64,000 nucleotides of DNA. Source: Anaeramoeba flamelloides. Lineage: Eukaryota; Metamonada; Anaeramoebidae. The stretch covers positions 310,001 through 374,000 of the forward strand of contig JANTQA010000047.1 in NCBI GenBank assembly GCA_027625915.1, read 5' to 3'. Position numbers and translations under genes: made by a program. Below the pieces are notes generated by a model, which saw only the letters and a program-made list of their open reading frames with translations, had not been told where the DNA came from and ran no database searches. This document shows, piece by piece, positions 45,098 to 56,160 of the stretch (position 1 is its first letter; every line of letters starts with the position of its first letter).

Positions 45098-46415
45098 TTT
45101 TTAATTTATTTTAATTCATTAAAGATCCTCACATCTCAACAAATAATAACTCATATATTTAACTCATCATTTGAAAATGGACAAAATATTTTTCTTTCTG
45201 CCTTTTATTAATATCACCCTATCAAATAGTATATTATTCATTATTTTCTCAACTTCTCCGAAATAACAACAGGTATTTTAATAATAACGGCTATAAATTT
45301 TTAGATTGTTTTCTTGAACCAATTCTGAAATATTTGTTTCAATTAAAGTTTCTTAGTTCTCCCATAATATTTCAATCAGTAAAAACAAAAAAAAAAGTAT
45401 CAAATTAATTAATAGATAGAATCTAAAATTTTAACTTTATTATAATGTTGCTCTGTCAAAGAAAAAATTAAATAAAGTTAAATTATTTTCCGATTTCTTA
45501 TCTAAATACTAATAACAAATTCAAAAAAAAAAATTATCTCTATTTGAAATTTCAAAATAAAGTAAAAATCTGATTAAAATAAAACCATGCTTACTTTTAA
45601 TACAATTTTTAGAAATCAATTATTATTTTTAAAAAGATTAATCAATTGTTTCCTCTTTGAAAAAGTTCAAAATTCAACATTTTACCAAATTATAATTAAA
45701 AAGATATTTTCTTTGAAAGAAAAAAGAAATCTTATTATTTATGAAAAAAAATTACAAAAATCGACTTTAAAAATACAATAACAAAGTTTTCAAATTATTT
45801 TGTATAAAAAATCAGTTTAAAAAATCTCCTTAATTTAAAAAAAAAAATAGATTAATTCTTATAAAATTTAAAAAGAAATAATTTGATTTAAATCAGATTT
45901 CTAATCAAGTTTTTCTTACTGTTTAATGATAAAAAGAAGAAAAAATATCAAAAAATCGAATTAAAAATTCCCCCGAAATACTTTTTTAAAACTTGGAAAA
46001 GTAAACTTATAATCCAAAGAAAAGCTTTTGTATTTGATTATTTCGAAAAAATAATTAATATAATAATCTTAATTATTTCAGAAAATTTATCATAATCTAG
46101 TCATTAAAAATCTTATTATTATTATTTAATACTATTTCAAAAAAAAAATTTAAAGTGTTTTCAACAAATACAATAATTAAGAATTAATATTATTTATTAT
46201 TATTTTACTGATAATAATAAAAAAAAACATCTAATAATTATCGTTATTCGTGTAAAATTGAGAAAATAAGAAATATATATTTCTTGATAGGGTGATATTA
46301 AACGTATCCAGATTGAAAAATATTTTACTCATTTTCAAAATGATGAGTAAAATTTTGAGAGTTATTATTTGTTGAAATGTTAGATTCTTTAATCAATTAA
46401 AATTAATTAAAAAAA
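45098..46415. repeat. Inner palindromic element (L) inside K
   Basis: Arms of about 170 bp: AACAAATAATAACTCATATA...TATCACCCTATCAAATAGTA on the left, with the complement near TTTCTTGATAGGGTGATATT on the right. Part of the interior matches E3 in inverted orientation (ACTTTTTTAAAACTTGGAAA). No supported frame. Confidence 0.65.
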
Positions 46416-46443
46416 AATGTAAAAAAAATGGAAATCAATTACC

Positions 46444-47134
46444 TTAAAGGTCGAGTCATTAAGGTTAAAAATAGTTTTCAGAAATGGACTCATAAGAAAT
46501 ATTTTGTAATTTTTATGAGTACCTAATACCAATCTCTAACTATCCAACATGCGATATACTATCGATCAATTTCTAAATACCAACAATGAAAAAGAAGAAT
46601 TTTTGTGAAAAAAGCACACAAATGACAACACTCAATTTCCAATTAGAATGTTTGTGTTTTAATCATTTTGTAAACAACTATGTTAGTTTTGAAAGTGTCA
46701 CCCATTTTGTACTTTTTAAGATCAATAAGTTTTTTTTTTCATTTTTTTCATTTCTCGATTGAGTTATTTTTTTCTCCAGAATGCTATTGAATTTTTAATT
46801 TATCAAATATAAGAGTTATAATATAACCATAAATTAGATTAAATCGAAAAAAATTGATTGTGTACTTAAAGAAAAGAATTCGTTTTAAATTAAAGAAATT
46901 TGATTTTTTAAAATTGATTTGCTTTTAAAATTTTTTTTTTAAATTTGAATTTTTTGCCAATGAGATTCTCTTGAATTTTTTTTTTAGTAAATTTAATTCT
47001 TTGCCAATGGATCTCTTAATTTTTTGTTTTTGGAATTTTGCCAATCAAAAGAAGTCCCCTTAGAGAATACCCTTTTTGTTTCAAGTCACTCCTTGAGTAT
47101 TGAGCGTATCCACGGTAAATGACTAGACCCTTAA
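46444..47134 (+). mobile_element. TTAA-flanked MITE, F family (F2)
   Basis: 691 bp, TTAAAGGTCGAGTCATTAAG to the complement of TTAAGGGTCTAGTCATTTAC. Collinear with F1 over its whole length (for example ACACTCAATTTCCAATTAGA). Nested inside K. Confidence 0.82.
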
Positions 47135-47610
47135 ATGTTTTTTTTTATTAATTTTTTTTTTAGACCATTAAAGCAAGAAGAAATTTGAAATTCTTACTCA
47201 AGTATTAAAAGTAATTACCCTCAACTAAAAAATTACATTTATCTAAATTACAAAATTTTTGACAAGTTATTTCCTTCCAACTCTTGAAACTCTCAAAATA
47301 AATAACACTGCCCAATATCACCACCTTTTGAATTCTTTTTTTTTTACAAATTAAAAAACATGACTGGTTCATTTAAATCTGGAGAAAATTCACATTTCTT
47401 CTAGCTAACTTTCTCTTCTCTTTCTTAGATATGGATACTTTGACGAAAATCTCAAATATTTATTACAAAAAAAAAAAAAAAAAAAAAAAAAAAATAAAAA
47501 AAATACAAATAATACTTGTAATAAGTAGAGTATTATCTAACAAAGATTTTTTTCTGGGAATAATACACATAAATATCCAGGGAAAATTGGTTATTTTTTA
47601 TCATTTTTGT

Positions 47611-48855
47611 TTTTCATTTTCAAAAAAATTAATTTATTTAAACAATTAAAGTTTGTTATTTATACTTTGTATAATTAAAGGGTATATAAAAAACTTAATT
47701 ATTTAAAATTCTTGAAATTTCAATGATTAGAAGATCTTTTGTATTATTTTTTACAAGATCAGAAATCAATTTTCTGGTATTTTTTTTTTTTTTTAGTTAT
47801 TTTCAAGTTTATTTTAACTATTTTGGAATTGAAAGAAACCAATTTTCTACCTATATAAAAAATACAAAAATTCTAAAAATTTGAGTTCTAAGAGAAAATT
47901 TGGCCCATAGTCAAATGGATACATCCAATAAAATTATATAATTCCAAACAACTTCAAATGTTTTAACAATTAAATGGTAATTTCTACAAGGGTGTTGATG
48001 ATTTGGAAAAAAGATGATTTTTGAAGTTATTTTTGATAATTTTTATAATACCCGTTAAGATAAGCTTTTTTTGGAATTTTTAAATAAATGAACTCGCTTA
48101 ATGTAAAGTTAAAGCATTTTTGTGTTGATTTAAGATGTTTATATACTCAGAATAAACCCGTTAAATTGACAAGTTTTAGAAAGCAAACTATTATTTGTTA
48201 AATCATAATAATATATATATTTCTTTTGGTTTATTTAATCCATTTCAAACTAAAAAAAATCATTTTTGTAATTTTTGTTTTTTTAACTTGTTTTTGGAAA
48301 ATATTTTTTTTGTTTATCTCTATATCTAGATAATTATTGTGGTTTATAGAATTTGAAATTGTTATCATTAAATCATTTTCCAGTCAAATTACCACAGTTT
48401 TTAAGAGTAAATTACATGATTTAAAGGATTTTAATGAATATTAGAAGAAAAAATGAATTTTTGAAATTGCAAAAATTTAATTTATTTTTTCTCATTTTTA
48501 CTTTTATTTTTTAAAATATCTGATCAATTTGCATTATTTTTTTCATTGTAAGATAGATAGCAGAATTCTTATAAAATGTGATTTTAATGTTCTTGAAATA
48601 TTGTAAATGAATCTAAAAAAAAATAATATTGATTTCTCTGAGAATTTTCTTTGATCTTTAATCGGAGATCAACATTAAAACATTCTTGTTTTTCAAAAGG
48701 GAACATAAGTATTTTGAGTTTTTCAACTTTTATAAAAATCTTTTGGTTGATTGTTTTTACTTCATACATTTATCAACTATTCTCTTATGTGCATTATTTT
48801 ACTTATTTCTTATTTGTTCTTGAAATTTTATAATAATAATAAAAAATGATATAGT
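47611..48855. other. A/T-rich DNA, nothing assigned
   Basis: No gene or repeat recognised; short opposing frames at 48584-48833 are unsupported. Confidence 0.45.
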
Positions 48856-49043
48856 AAATTCCACTTTAAAGACGGAAACTTTCAAGGAAATTTGAGACAC
48901 AATAAAAATCTTAAAATTAGGGCACAAAATATGGAAATTTTTTTTTCACAAATTATTTTATTAGAATTTGAATTTTGTGTGTTAATTTGAGATTTTTTTC
49001 TGTTTTAAATTAAGTTGAAAGTTTGTACTTTAAAAGAGGAACT
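48856..49043. repeat. G-family palindromic MITE (G2)
   Basis: About 188 bp, from AATTCCACTTTAAAGACGGA to the complement of GTTCCTCTTTTAAAGTACAA. Collinear with G1. Confidence 0.7.
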
Positions 49044-49440
49044 AACGGTATTTGAACTCTGTCTGGAAAGAAAAGAAAAAAAAAATTGGGAACCTTTATC
49101 GAAAAAAATATTATAATCATAATTAATTCAACTTCCAAGTGAATTGAAATGAAAACTTCAAATACTCTAATTAAAAAATTAAACTTTTCTATACTAAAGA
49201 CTAAAATAACAATTTTTTTCAAAAATAAAAAGATTTTAGTTAAAAAAAAAAAAAAAAAAAAAAAATAAAAATATTGGATATGGTATATATTATTATTATT
49301 AATTATTTGATAATGAATAAAAGTATTTGCTAAATGGAAAATAATTTATTTTTAAATAATAACTTTAAATCAATACAAATTAGAAGAGAAAAGAAAAGAA
49401 AAGAAAAGAAGGGGGAATGGTGATAAAGGAGCACAATACC
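49044..49440. other. 3' flank of the RING gene
   Basis: A/T-rich, with an A-run (about 49242-49265) and an (AAAAG)n run at about 49388-49410. Confidence 0.5.
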
Positions 49441-51018
49441 TTAACGGGCTTCATTAAAAAGGATATAGGAATTAAACGATGCGCGGCAGATCGGGCATTT
49501 TTCAATTTGTGGGTAACATTGTTTGCAAACACACAAATGGCAGCAATTTAATAAAATGACTTCCTTCCTTTCTGAAAAGCAAATTACACACTCGCTTGAT
49601 TCTTCATAATCCCCATAAACGTCACTAATAACATAAAAGTTTGCACCAAACGAATTAAATATTGTTTGAATGTGTGGCGAATATTGGAACCCAGAAAAGT
49701 CTGCGAGTATAAATTGAGATCGAGGGAAATTTTCGATAATTGATCTTCGAAGTAGTGTCATATCTGTTTCCAAGAAATTAATCTTGGAAAAATCAAAATT
49801 GGTGTTACTTTGAATTACAATAATTAAAGGATACATTTGGGTATTTTTTACTTCGAATTCTGAACGGAAAATTTTTGATAATTGCTCACAACTAAAATTC
49901 TCGGACTGGAAAGAATTTAATTCACCTTTTGCAAAATTTTGAATTTTTGAGCATTCCAAGAATTGTTTAAAATCAATGAGAATTTCCTTTTTGATTTTTT
50001 TGGTCTCTATTTGAATTTCGTTTTTAATTTTTATAGTATTTTTCTTTTTACGTTTCTCTTTCTCTTTTTTGTTCTCTTTCTCTTTCTCTTTTTCCAACAA
50101 CCCATTGTTGAAGCTATATGTGCTTTTTTCGCTTTCCATTTCACTTTCATTGTCCACTTCACTACCACTGTCTTTTTCATCTATTTCAATAATATTTTCA
50201 ATGACAGGAGTTATTTCGTGGTACATTTTTTTCTTCATATGCTTTTGAAAGATTGCTTCAACAGTTAATTGGATTTGGCTTTGGTGTTTCTTCGCAAACT
50301 TGTTTAATGAGTTAATGTTCATTTCTTGATTAAAAGAAAAGTCTTCAGAACTTAGAATGGTCGAGCTTGATTGAGTGTCCTCGTAAGGCTCAATTACTTT
50401 ATAATCTACAAAACTGTTTTTGCCCCTGTGGTTAGGGATTTTTCTTTTCTTTCTACTTTTTTTTTTATTTTTGTTCTTATTCTTGTTTTTGGTTTTATTT
50501 GTATTTTCATTTTTAATTTGATCACTCGCGTCTCTTTTTTTTTGATATTTTGTTATTTCTTCCAGAATTTCTTCGACTAATTTTTTTCTTTCAACCACTA
50601 TTGACTTCAGACATTGTTTAAATTTCCTGGAGTCAACACCAAAAAATACCTGTGCTTGTGTATTTGATGCAATTGATGAAAAATCAAAACTAACATTAAA
50701 CATAGGTGATTCGATTGGACGATCACATTTAAAACTTTCCTTAATTAATTGGTAACTTTCGTAAGTAGAAGTTAGCTCGGTTCCTCCTTTGTTTTCGTTC
50801 CCAGAAGTTTTAACAATCGTTTCGTAATGTGGCCTTGAGAAAATCGGTGTAAATGGGAATTGTTGCGAATATGTTGGATCATAGGCAACTTGATCTGTCT
50901 CGATCGAGGTTCTTATTTTCATAATTGAGCGGAACTCTTTCACAAGGTGAAATAACCAGACAAAGCCAATTAAAATTAGAATTAGAATACAAAAATTCCA
51001 AAGATCATAATCGATCAT
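49441..51018 (-). CDS. Membrane-anchored MGRN1/LOG2-like RING E3 ligase, 525 aa
   Basis: Single exon. Residues about 8-27 are a transmembrane segment (LWNFCILILILIGFVWLF). Residues about 106-130 (FNVSFDFSS, AQVFFGV) match the start of the domain upstream of the RING in MGRN1/RNF157 and plant LOG2 proteins. A long Lys/Asn/Glu linker follows. Residues about 395-425 (YPLIIVIQSNTNFD) match the end of that domain. The C3HC4 RING runs from Cys 477 to Cys 511: CVIC, NCCHLCVCKQC, CPIC, all eight ligands present. The family ubiquitinates membrane receptors and transporters. Canonical members are N-myristoylated; here an N-terminal TM anchor replaces the Gly-2 signal. The assignment to this subfamily is by pattern and is fairly sure for RING and moderate for the upstream domain. 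Confidence 0.8.
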   Translation of the reverse strand: MIDYDLWNFCILILILIGFVWLFHLVKEFRSIMKIRTSIETDQVAYDPTYSQQFPFTPIFSRPHYETIVKTSGNENKGGTELTSTYESYQLIKESFKCDRPIESPMFNVSFDFSSIASNTQAQVFFGVDSRKFKQCLKSIVVERKKLVEEILEEITKYQKKRDASDQIKNENTNKTKNKNKNKNKKKSRKKRKIPNHRGKNSFVDYKVIEPYEDTQSSSTILSSEDFSFNQEMNINSLNKFAKKHQSQIQLTVEAIFQKHMKKKMYHEITPVIENIIEIDEKDSGSEVDNESEMESEKSTYSFNNGLLEKEKEKENKKEKEKRKKKNTIKIKNEIQIETKKIKKEILIDFKQFLECSKIQNFAKGELNSFQSENFSCEQLSKIFRSEFEVKNTQMYPLIIVIQSNTNFDFSKINFLETDMTLLRRSIIENFPRSQFILADFSGFQYSPHIQTIFNSFGANFYVISDVYGDYEESSECVICFSERKEVILLNCCHLCVCKQCYPQIEKCPICRASFNSYILFNEAR

Positions 51019-51382
51019 TTTGATAGGTTTTTCTTTTGTTTTTTTTTTTTTTTTATTATTTTTCTTTTTCGTTAAAGTGTTTTTTTATAGAGTTGAATGG
51101 TTTTTGGATTTAGTTCAAGGTTGTTTAATTAAAAAAGAGTTAAATAATTCGAGACAACGAAGAAGCTAAATAAATAAATAATTTATTATTCAATGATTGA
51201 AAGCCAAAAAAATAAAACTTCAAAATTATTTGAAATTACACATGACAAAATCTCTACTTTGACCAAGCTATGAGCCTTTTCAATATTTTTATAATTTCAA
51301 AACTAAGGGTACTCTTTTAAAAGGTATATGCTTTCTAAAAGTCCATTTTTTTGTTGAATTATTTAAGCTAAAGTTTTTATCT
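51019..51382. other. Upstream region of the RING gene
   Basis: T-rich flank with no recognisable motif, running into E1. Confidence 0.45.
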
Positions 51383-51660
51383 TTAAGGGATTAGTACCCA
51401 GTGTTAAGAAATCTTCAAGAAAAGTAAGTTGTAATTGAGTGTAAATCCTAGTTATGATCAAATTTGAATTCTATCTCTGATAATAGAATTCTTAAGGGAG
51501 TTTTTTTTAAAAATAAAATGAAATCTTGTCAAGATCTTGAAAAATATTTTTTTATAATTTGTGTTTCAACTTATGGAATGGATTATACTAATTCATAGAA
51601 GCAATTTATTAATTTAACTCTCTTTTTTAAAATTCAAAATTCAAATTCTTTTAGAATATA

Positions 51661-52057
51661 CAACCAATCCAAAGCTACCTTGAAATTTTATCAATATCAA
51701 AATTTGATGTTAATATAAATTTTTAAAAAGTTCAATATGAGAATAATAAAGCTCATATTGAAAAAAAAAAATCTTAAATGAACTAATATTTAAGATTTTT
51801 TTCTGATTTTCAAAAAATAAATTTTCAGTACCCAAAATGGCTCTAAACATCAAAAATTCATTAAGAAACTACATAAAATTTCCTCTAAAAAATATATTTA
51901 TTTTTCGATCGCATTAGGAGAATATTTTTCATATCAACTCATTAATGGAAAAATATTTTCAATACAAAATTTCTTATTCTTATATTCTTAGATTTATAAA
52001 TCAATACCAACATCATTTTTGATATTCAAAAAAATTCACGTAGCCTTGGAACAGCTG
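51661..52057. repeat. TA-flanked palindromic MITE in E1 (M2)
   Basis: 397 bp between TA dinucleotides. Ends CAACCAATCCAAAGCTACC and complement of CAGCTGTTCCAAGGCTAC. The matching site in E5 reads AATATAAAACTC with no insert. Ends and TA target fit Tc1/mariner-type MITEs. Confidence 0.8.
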
Positions 52058-52254
52058 TAAAACCAAAAAAAAGGTAACCTAACTTTTGAATTATGAATAA
52101 AGTTAATTCTTGGAAAATGGGAAAATATATTTTTTGGTTTTATGTTGGAAATTCTTGATTTAGAAAGAAAATTTTTTATTTAGTTGTTATTTTTAATAAT
52201 GAATATTTCAATAAAATCTCAGTCAATAAAACTCATTGAAGTGTTGGTGATTTA

Positions 52255-52693
52255 CAGCCATTCCAAGTCTACCATAAAATTTTAAATAAAACAAAATTAG
52301 GTTTTCTATTCTTATTTTCCATTTTCAAAAAATTCGGAAATAAGAGTTATTATTCAAAAAAAAATTTCAATAAATGAGCTATTATTCAAATTTAGGAAAA
52401 TCGAAAAAAATATTGAAGATTCTTGAAGCACTTAGAAATATTGTTCAAAAAAGGTAAAATTTTAAAGATCAGTAAATATTGATATTTTTTTGAGCTTTTT
52501 TGGACTGATAATTTTTAAGTTTCATGAGATCTTGAATATTTTTTTCGATTTTCCTAAATTTGAATAATAGCTCATTTATTGAAATTTTTTTTTGAATAAT
52601 AACTCATATTTCCGAATTTTTTGAAAATGGAAAATAGGAATTGAAAACCCAATTGTGTTTTATTTAAAATTTATGGTAGACTTGGAAAGACTG
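52255..52693. repeat. TA-flanked palindromic MITE in E1 (M1)
   Basis: 439 bp, almost entirely two inverted arms of about 190 bp around a short centre. Ends CAGCCATTCCAAGTCTACC and CAGTCTTTCCAAGTCTACC (inverted), flanked by TA. E5 has the empty site GATTTAATAAATT. Typical Tc1/mariner-derived foldback. Confidence 0.88.
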
Positions 52694-53443
52694 TAATAAA
52701 TGAATGTTTGATATATATTTTACAAAAGTTTATCAATATAATTTAGATCTATTAAGTAAAAAAAAATTTTTTCTTTAAGGTTTTAAAAAAGTTGTTTTCT
52801 AGTTTTTAAAAAATGAAAAAAAAATAAAAAAAAAATTTAAAAAAATATTTTTTTTTAACTAATTGTTTGGTCTTTTTTACAAAGATAATCATTATAACAA
52901 TTTAAATCCTTTTTGGAATAAAAAAATTGATCTTGAATTTTGGAGCAAAATTACAAAATTCACAAATATCTTTAAAGAAAATTTTAATTTCGGAAAATTG
53001 AATTTCATCTTAGAACAAGAATAAAATTTCTTAGTAATATTTTTTAAATGGTCTTTAAAACTTTAATGATTATAACTATACTTCTTAAATCAATACAAAT
53101 ATTTTCAATAGATTGAATTAATCTTTTTTTTGGTTAACCAAAAGACTTATCTTAATAAAGAAAAAAAATCTTTATATTAATATTCCTGGCAACAAAGATT
53201 TTTTATTGTATAATAATCATCGAAACAGTAATAAATATCGTAAAAACTTGATATAATGTAAGAAATAAAATGAATTTAAATGTTTTCTTTTTTAGAAAAA
53301 ATGGAAAAAAAAAAACTAATATTCTTTTCTAAGTTAGTCAATCAGAATTTTTTAACTGTTTGCATATACAAAATTTGTAAGTAGAGAATATCACTAATAA
53401 CATATTTTAAAATTTTGACTTGTTGTCTTCGAGTACTGATCCC

Positions 53444-54003
53444 TTAAGGTTTACAATCCCTGAAACTGGAAAAAAGATTATCTTGTATTGGGTGTGTCAA
53501 CTTGTTATTTTGGTTCTTAGCTGATCGATCCACGACTAAGTTTGGATCGTATAGGTAGTTGAAAAAGGCTATTTTTGTGATTTTATTTTTTTTTTTTCCG
53601 AAATCCAGATTGATGAGTACAAGATTAATTATTTGGAAGATATTTAATTAGTAATTGAGTTTTTTGTTTTCTATGTTGAAATTTTAATTTACGCTTTGTA
53701 TTATTTGATGCTTGTAAAAAAATTTTTTTTTATTTACTCCTAATTCTGTAAAAGGAAAATGATTATTTCAATTGACAGCCCAAAAATTAACACTTTCAAT
53801 TCAATACCTTCCAATAAATTAATCTTAGACTCATCAATCTGGATTTCGGAAAAAAAAAAAATAAAATCACAAAAATAGCCTTTTTCAACCACCTATACGA
53901 TCCAAACTTAGTCGTGGATCGATCAGCTAAGAACCAAAATAACAAGTTGACACACCCAATACAAGATAATCTTTTTTCCAGTTTCAGGGATTGTAAACCT
54001 TAA
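53444..54003. mobile_element. TTAA-flanked foldback (D1)
   Basis: 560 bp. Both ends read TTAAGGTTTACAATCCCTGA inward, and the arms (53448-53618, 53831-53999) are nearly perfect inverted repeats of about 170 bp. It shares its left TTAA with E1 and its right TTAA with E2. The high arm identity suggests it is recent. Confidence 0.88.
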
Positions 54004-55383
54004 GGGAGTAGCCACGGTATTGAAAAATTTTTCACTTTTTTGCAATTTTTGAAAAGGATCAGAAAATAGTATTTTTTACTTTTGTTGTACCTCAATGATT
54101 TTTATTATTTAAAGTACTTCATTCATTCGATTTTTTAAATTTTTTTTTCAATGTCTCAAAGAAATTGCCACAATAGAATGTTGAGTTGAATTGCTTAAAA
54201 TAGTGTTTTGAATGTTGAATGACTTATCTTTTATCCTTCTCTCAACATTCTATTGTGGCATTTAATTTTTTCATTTTTTATTTTTTTATCATTTTTGAGA
54301 TTTTTTTAATCCTGACAACATTAAGCAATTAGAAATATTTTAATATTAGTGGCATTTGGGATTAATAGATTTTATTTAAAAAGAACAACAACCTTACAAT
54401 TGAGAGAATCATAAAAAGGAAACACAAATGGGACTTAAATAGCTAGAAGGATTCCAAAATTAGAATAATTAAGTCAAATTATTACTTGTTAGGATTGTAA
54501 AACGTTGGGTTTAGTGGAATTGGAGAAGTGAATATGATTATATGTTATCAAAGTTTAAACCACAAAATAGCCATAAGTTTTATTCAAAGAATCTGAAATT
54601 ATCTTCTCCCAAAATTAAAACTAAACCCCATTCCAAAAATTTGGACACATCAGAAAATCAAAAATAGGAAAATAAAAACTCAATTTATTATATTTTTCCA
54701 AATGTAATATAAAACCATATTTAAATAACCTAGTATTAATGGTTTTTTAAGTAATCATTTTCATCCAAATATAAGAAAACAATATAAAATAAAAAATCAA
54801 AACAAGTCTATCCAAAATAAGGAAAAGAGCTGAAATGAAAGAGTTTGAACAAAAAATATATTGGTAGATTTGTTAAAATTACACCAACAATGGTTGATCG
54901 ATCAAATGATAAATTACCATGCACCAGTTGTATGTGGATTTTTCAATTTTTGATACTCAACACTAACATTCTATCAACCATCTATAAAAAATTTTCAGAT
55001 CTAACTAAACAGATTAAGTAACTGAAAAATTGGAAATGAAAACAAAAACAAAAAAGACAAAAAATGAAATAGTTTGTTGAATTAAAATTAATTTCCAATA
55101 GGATGCAAAGTGTAGTATTATTGTTATTTTTCCAACTGTTTAAACTGTGTCCTAATTAATTGAATTAAGTTTATTTTAATAAAAAAATAATAAAAAAAAA
55201 AAAACTATTTTATCAATATAATCTCAATTTTTTTATTGTTGAACATTACTAAAAAAAAATAATCAAATAATTTTTTTAAAAAAATTTTTAGAGAATCTAG
55301 GATCACACGCCACTAAAATAAAATGTTCTTATCTCATCTCTCTCAAATTTTTATCATGTCTTATGGTGTAGCTACTCCCTTAA
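54000..55383 (+). mobile_element. TTAA-flanked element carrying C3 (E2)
   Basis: 1,384 bp. Left TTAAGGGAGTAGCCACGG, right complement of TTAAGGGAGTAGCTACACC. Near the left it has an internal inverted pair, AATTGCCACAATAGAATGTT with CAACATTCTATTGTGGCA. No coding frame. Confidence 0.82.
54622..55173 (+). repeat. C-related MITE nested in E2 (C3)
   Basis: About 552 bp. Left TAAACCCCATTCCAAAAATT, right complement of TAAACTTAATTCAATTAAT. Shares with C1 the block near TTGATCGATCAAATGATA and the AACAAAAACAAAAAAGACAA run, but is more diverged. Confidence 0.65.
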
Positions 55384-55680
55384 GAAATGTCTGAAATAAA
55401 AATTTCCTTTAATATCATAAAAATTCAGAAAATTGAACAGTTTCCTTTTGAATTTCAAAGTAGATAAAACGCCAATGGTCTTATCTTCAAAATTGTATTA
55501 ACTTTAGGTATATTATTGGATATTGAATTAGGAGTTAAATTGAAACCACAAAAAAAAAAAAAATACACCTGAATTCGAATTCAACACAGGTTTTATTCAC
55601 TCAACAAGGGTATTTTTTTGGGGTTCTACATACAAAAATAAGTGGCACTTACCCAATCAAAGCTAGATCAAGAGCATAAC
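55384..55680. other. Intergenic, nothing assigned
   Basis: A/T-rich. A GTAAGT site on the minus strand at about 55651 follows a protein-like run (SLSYALDLALIG), possibly an unplaced exon. Confidence 0.35.
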
Positions 55681-55895
55681 TCAGTGAATATATTTTGTTT
55701 GACTGTTAATTTTTCGAAACGCAAGTGATCCAATAAAATTCAAAATTTTAAGTATCTAAAATAAAAATGAAAAATAAATAATTGATTTTTTTGAGTTTGG
55801 ATGGTGTCAAAATTGATTATAAAATAAATAATGAGTTGTTGTTCAGAAATTTGAATAAAAAGAATTTAAAGTATGACTTACATCGAAGATTTTTG
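55681..55895 (-). CDS. Possible last two exons of an unplaced gene, one a 14-nt micro-exon
   Basis: On the minus strand TTTCAATACAG precedes a 14-nt piece (55895-55882) followed by GTAAGT. A TTTTATTTTAG acceptor then opens an exon at 55755-55681 ending in TGA. Joined in phase they read KIFD-ILKILNFIGSLAFRKINSQT and a short end. Splice signals are excellent, but the upstream exons are not found, so the assignment is tentative. Confidence 0.3.
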
Positions 55896-56160
55896 CTGTA
55901 TTGAAAAAAATGAAATAAAAAGAAATTAACAAGGCCAAATAAAAAAAAAAAAAATTCTTTTGTTTGTGTTTATGGAAATTTATTTTTGTTTTTTTCTTTT
56001 TCAAAAGATCAAAATTCAAACAAAAATGTTGAATAAAAATGATCTTAATTTAAAAAAAAGAACTAGTATAAAACATAACTAAAAAGAAAAATGCATTAAT
56101 TCCTCGAAGAAACAAAAAATTGGCTTGATAAAAAATAAATTTGTGAAGAAGAGAAGTGAA
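55896..56160. other. 3' flank of the ISD11-like gene
   Basis: A/T-rich; no feature. Confidence 0.4.

Larger units (their letters stand above)
44205..47610. mobile_element. 3.4-kb foldback element with nested insertions (K)
   Basis: The outer arms are inverted copies: 44205-44343 plus 44605-44860 on the left, 47210-47610 on the right. Matching marks are ATAACTAATTTTCCC with GGGAAAATTGGTTAT, and GGTGGTGATATTGGGCAGTG with its complement. The left arm is split by J2. Inside lie a second palindrome (L) and F2. Two predicted short frames at the ends (44175-44390 minus, 47431-47649 plus) resemble each other only because they sit on the two arms. Confidence 0.75.
51383..53447 (+). mobile_element. 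TTAA-flanked element carrying two nested MITEs (E1)
   Basis: 2,065 bp. Left TTAAGGGATTAGTACCCAG, right complement of TTAAGGGATCAGTACTCGAA. Without the two insertions (M2, M1) its body is about 1.2 kb and collinear with E5 (57109-58229). No transposase frame seen. Confidence 0.85.

Noticed and set aside
44175-47649. Two short frames that look like paralogous proteins
   Set aside because: They lie on the two inverted arms of foldback K; similarity is due to the repeat.
50371-50580. Small plus-strand frames within the RING gene
   Set aside because: Antisense of Lys/Asn linker sequence; no independent support.
51383-55383. E1-D1-E2 as one large transposon
   Set aside because: The termini of E1 and of E2 pair within each element, and D1 has its own distinct ends.
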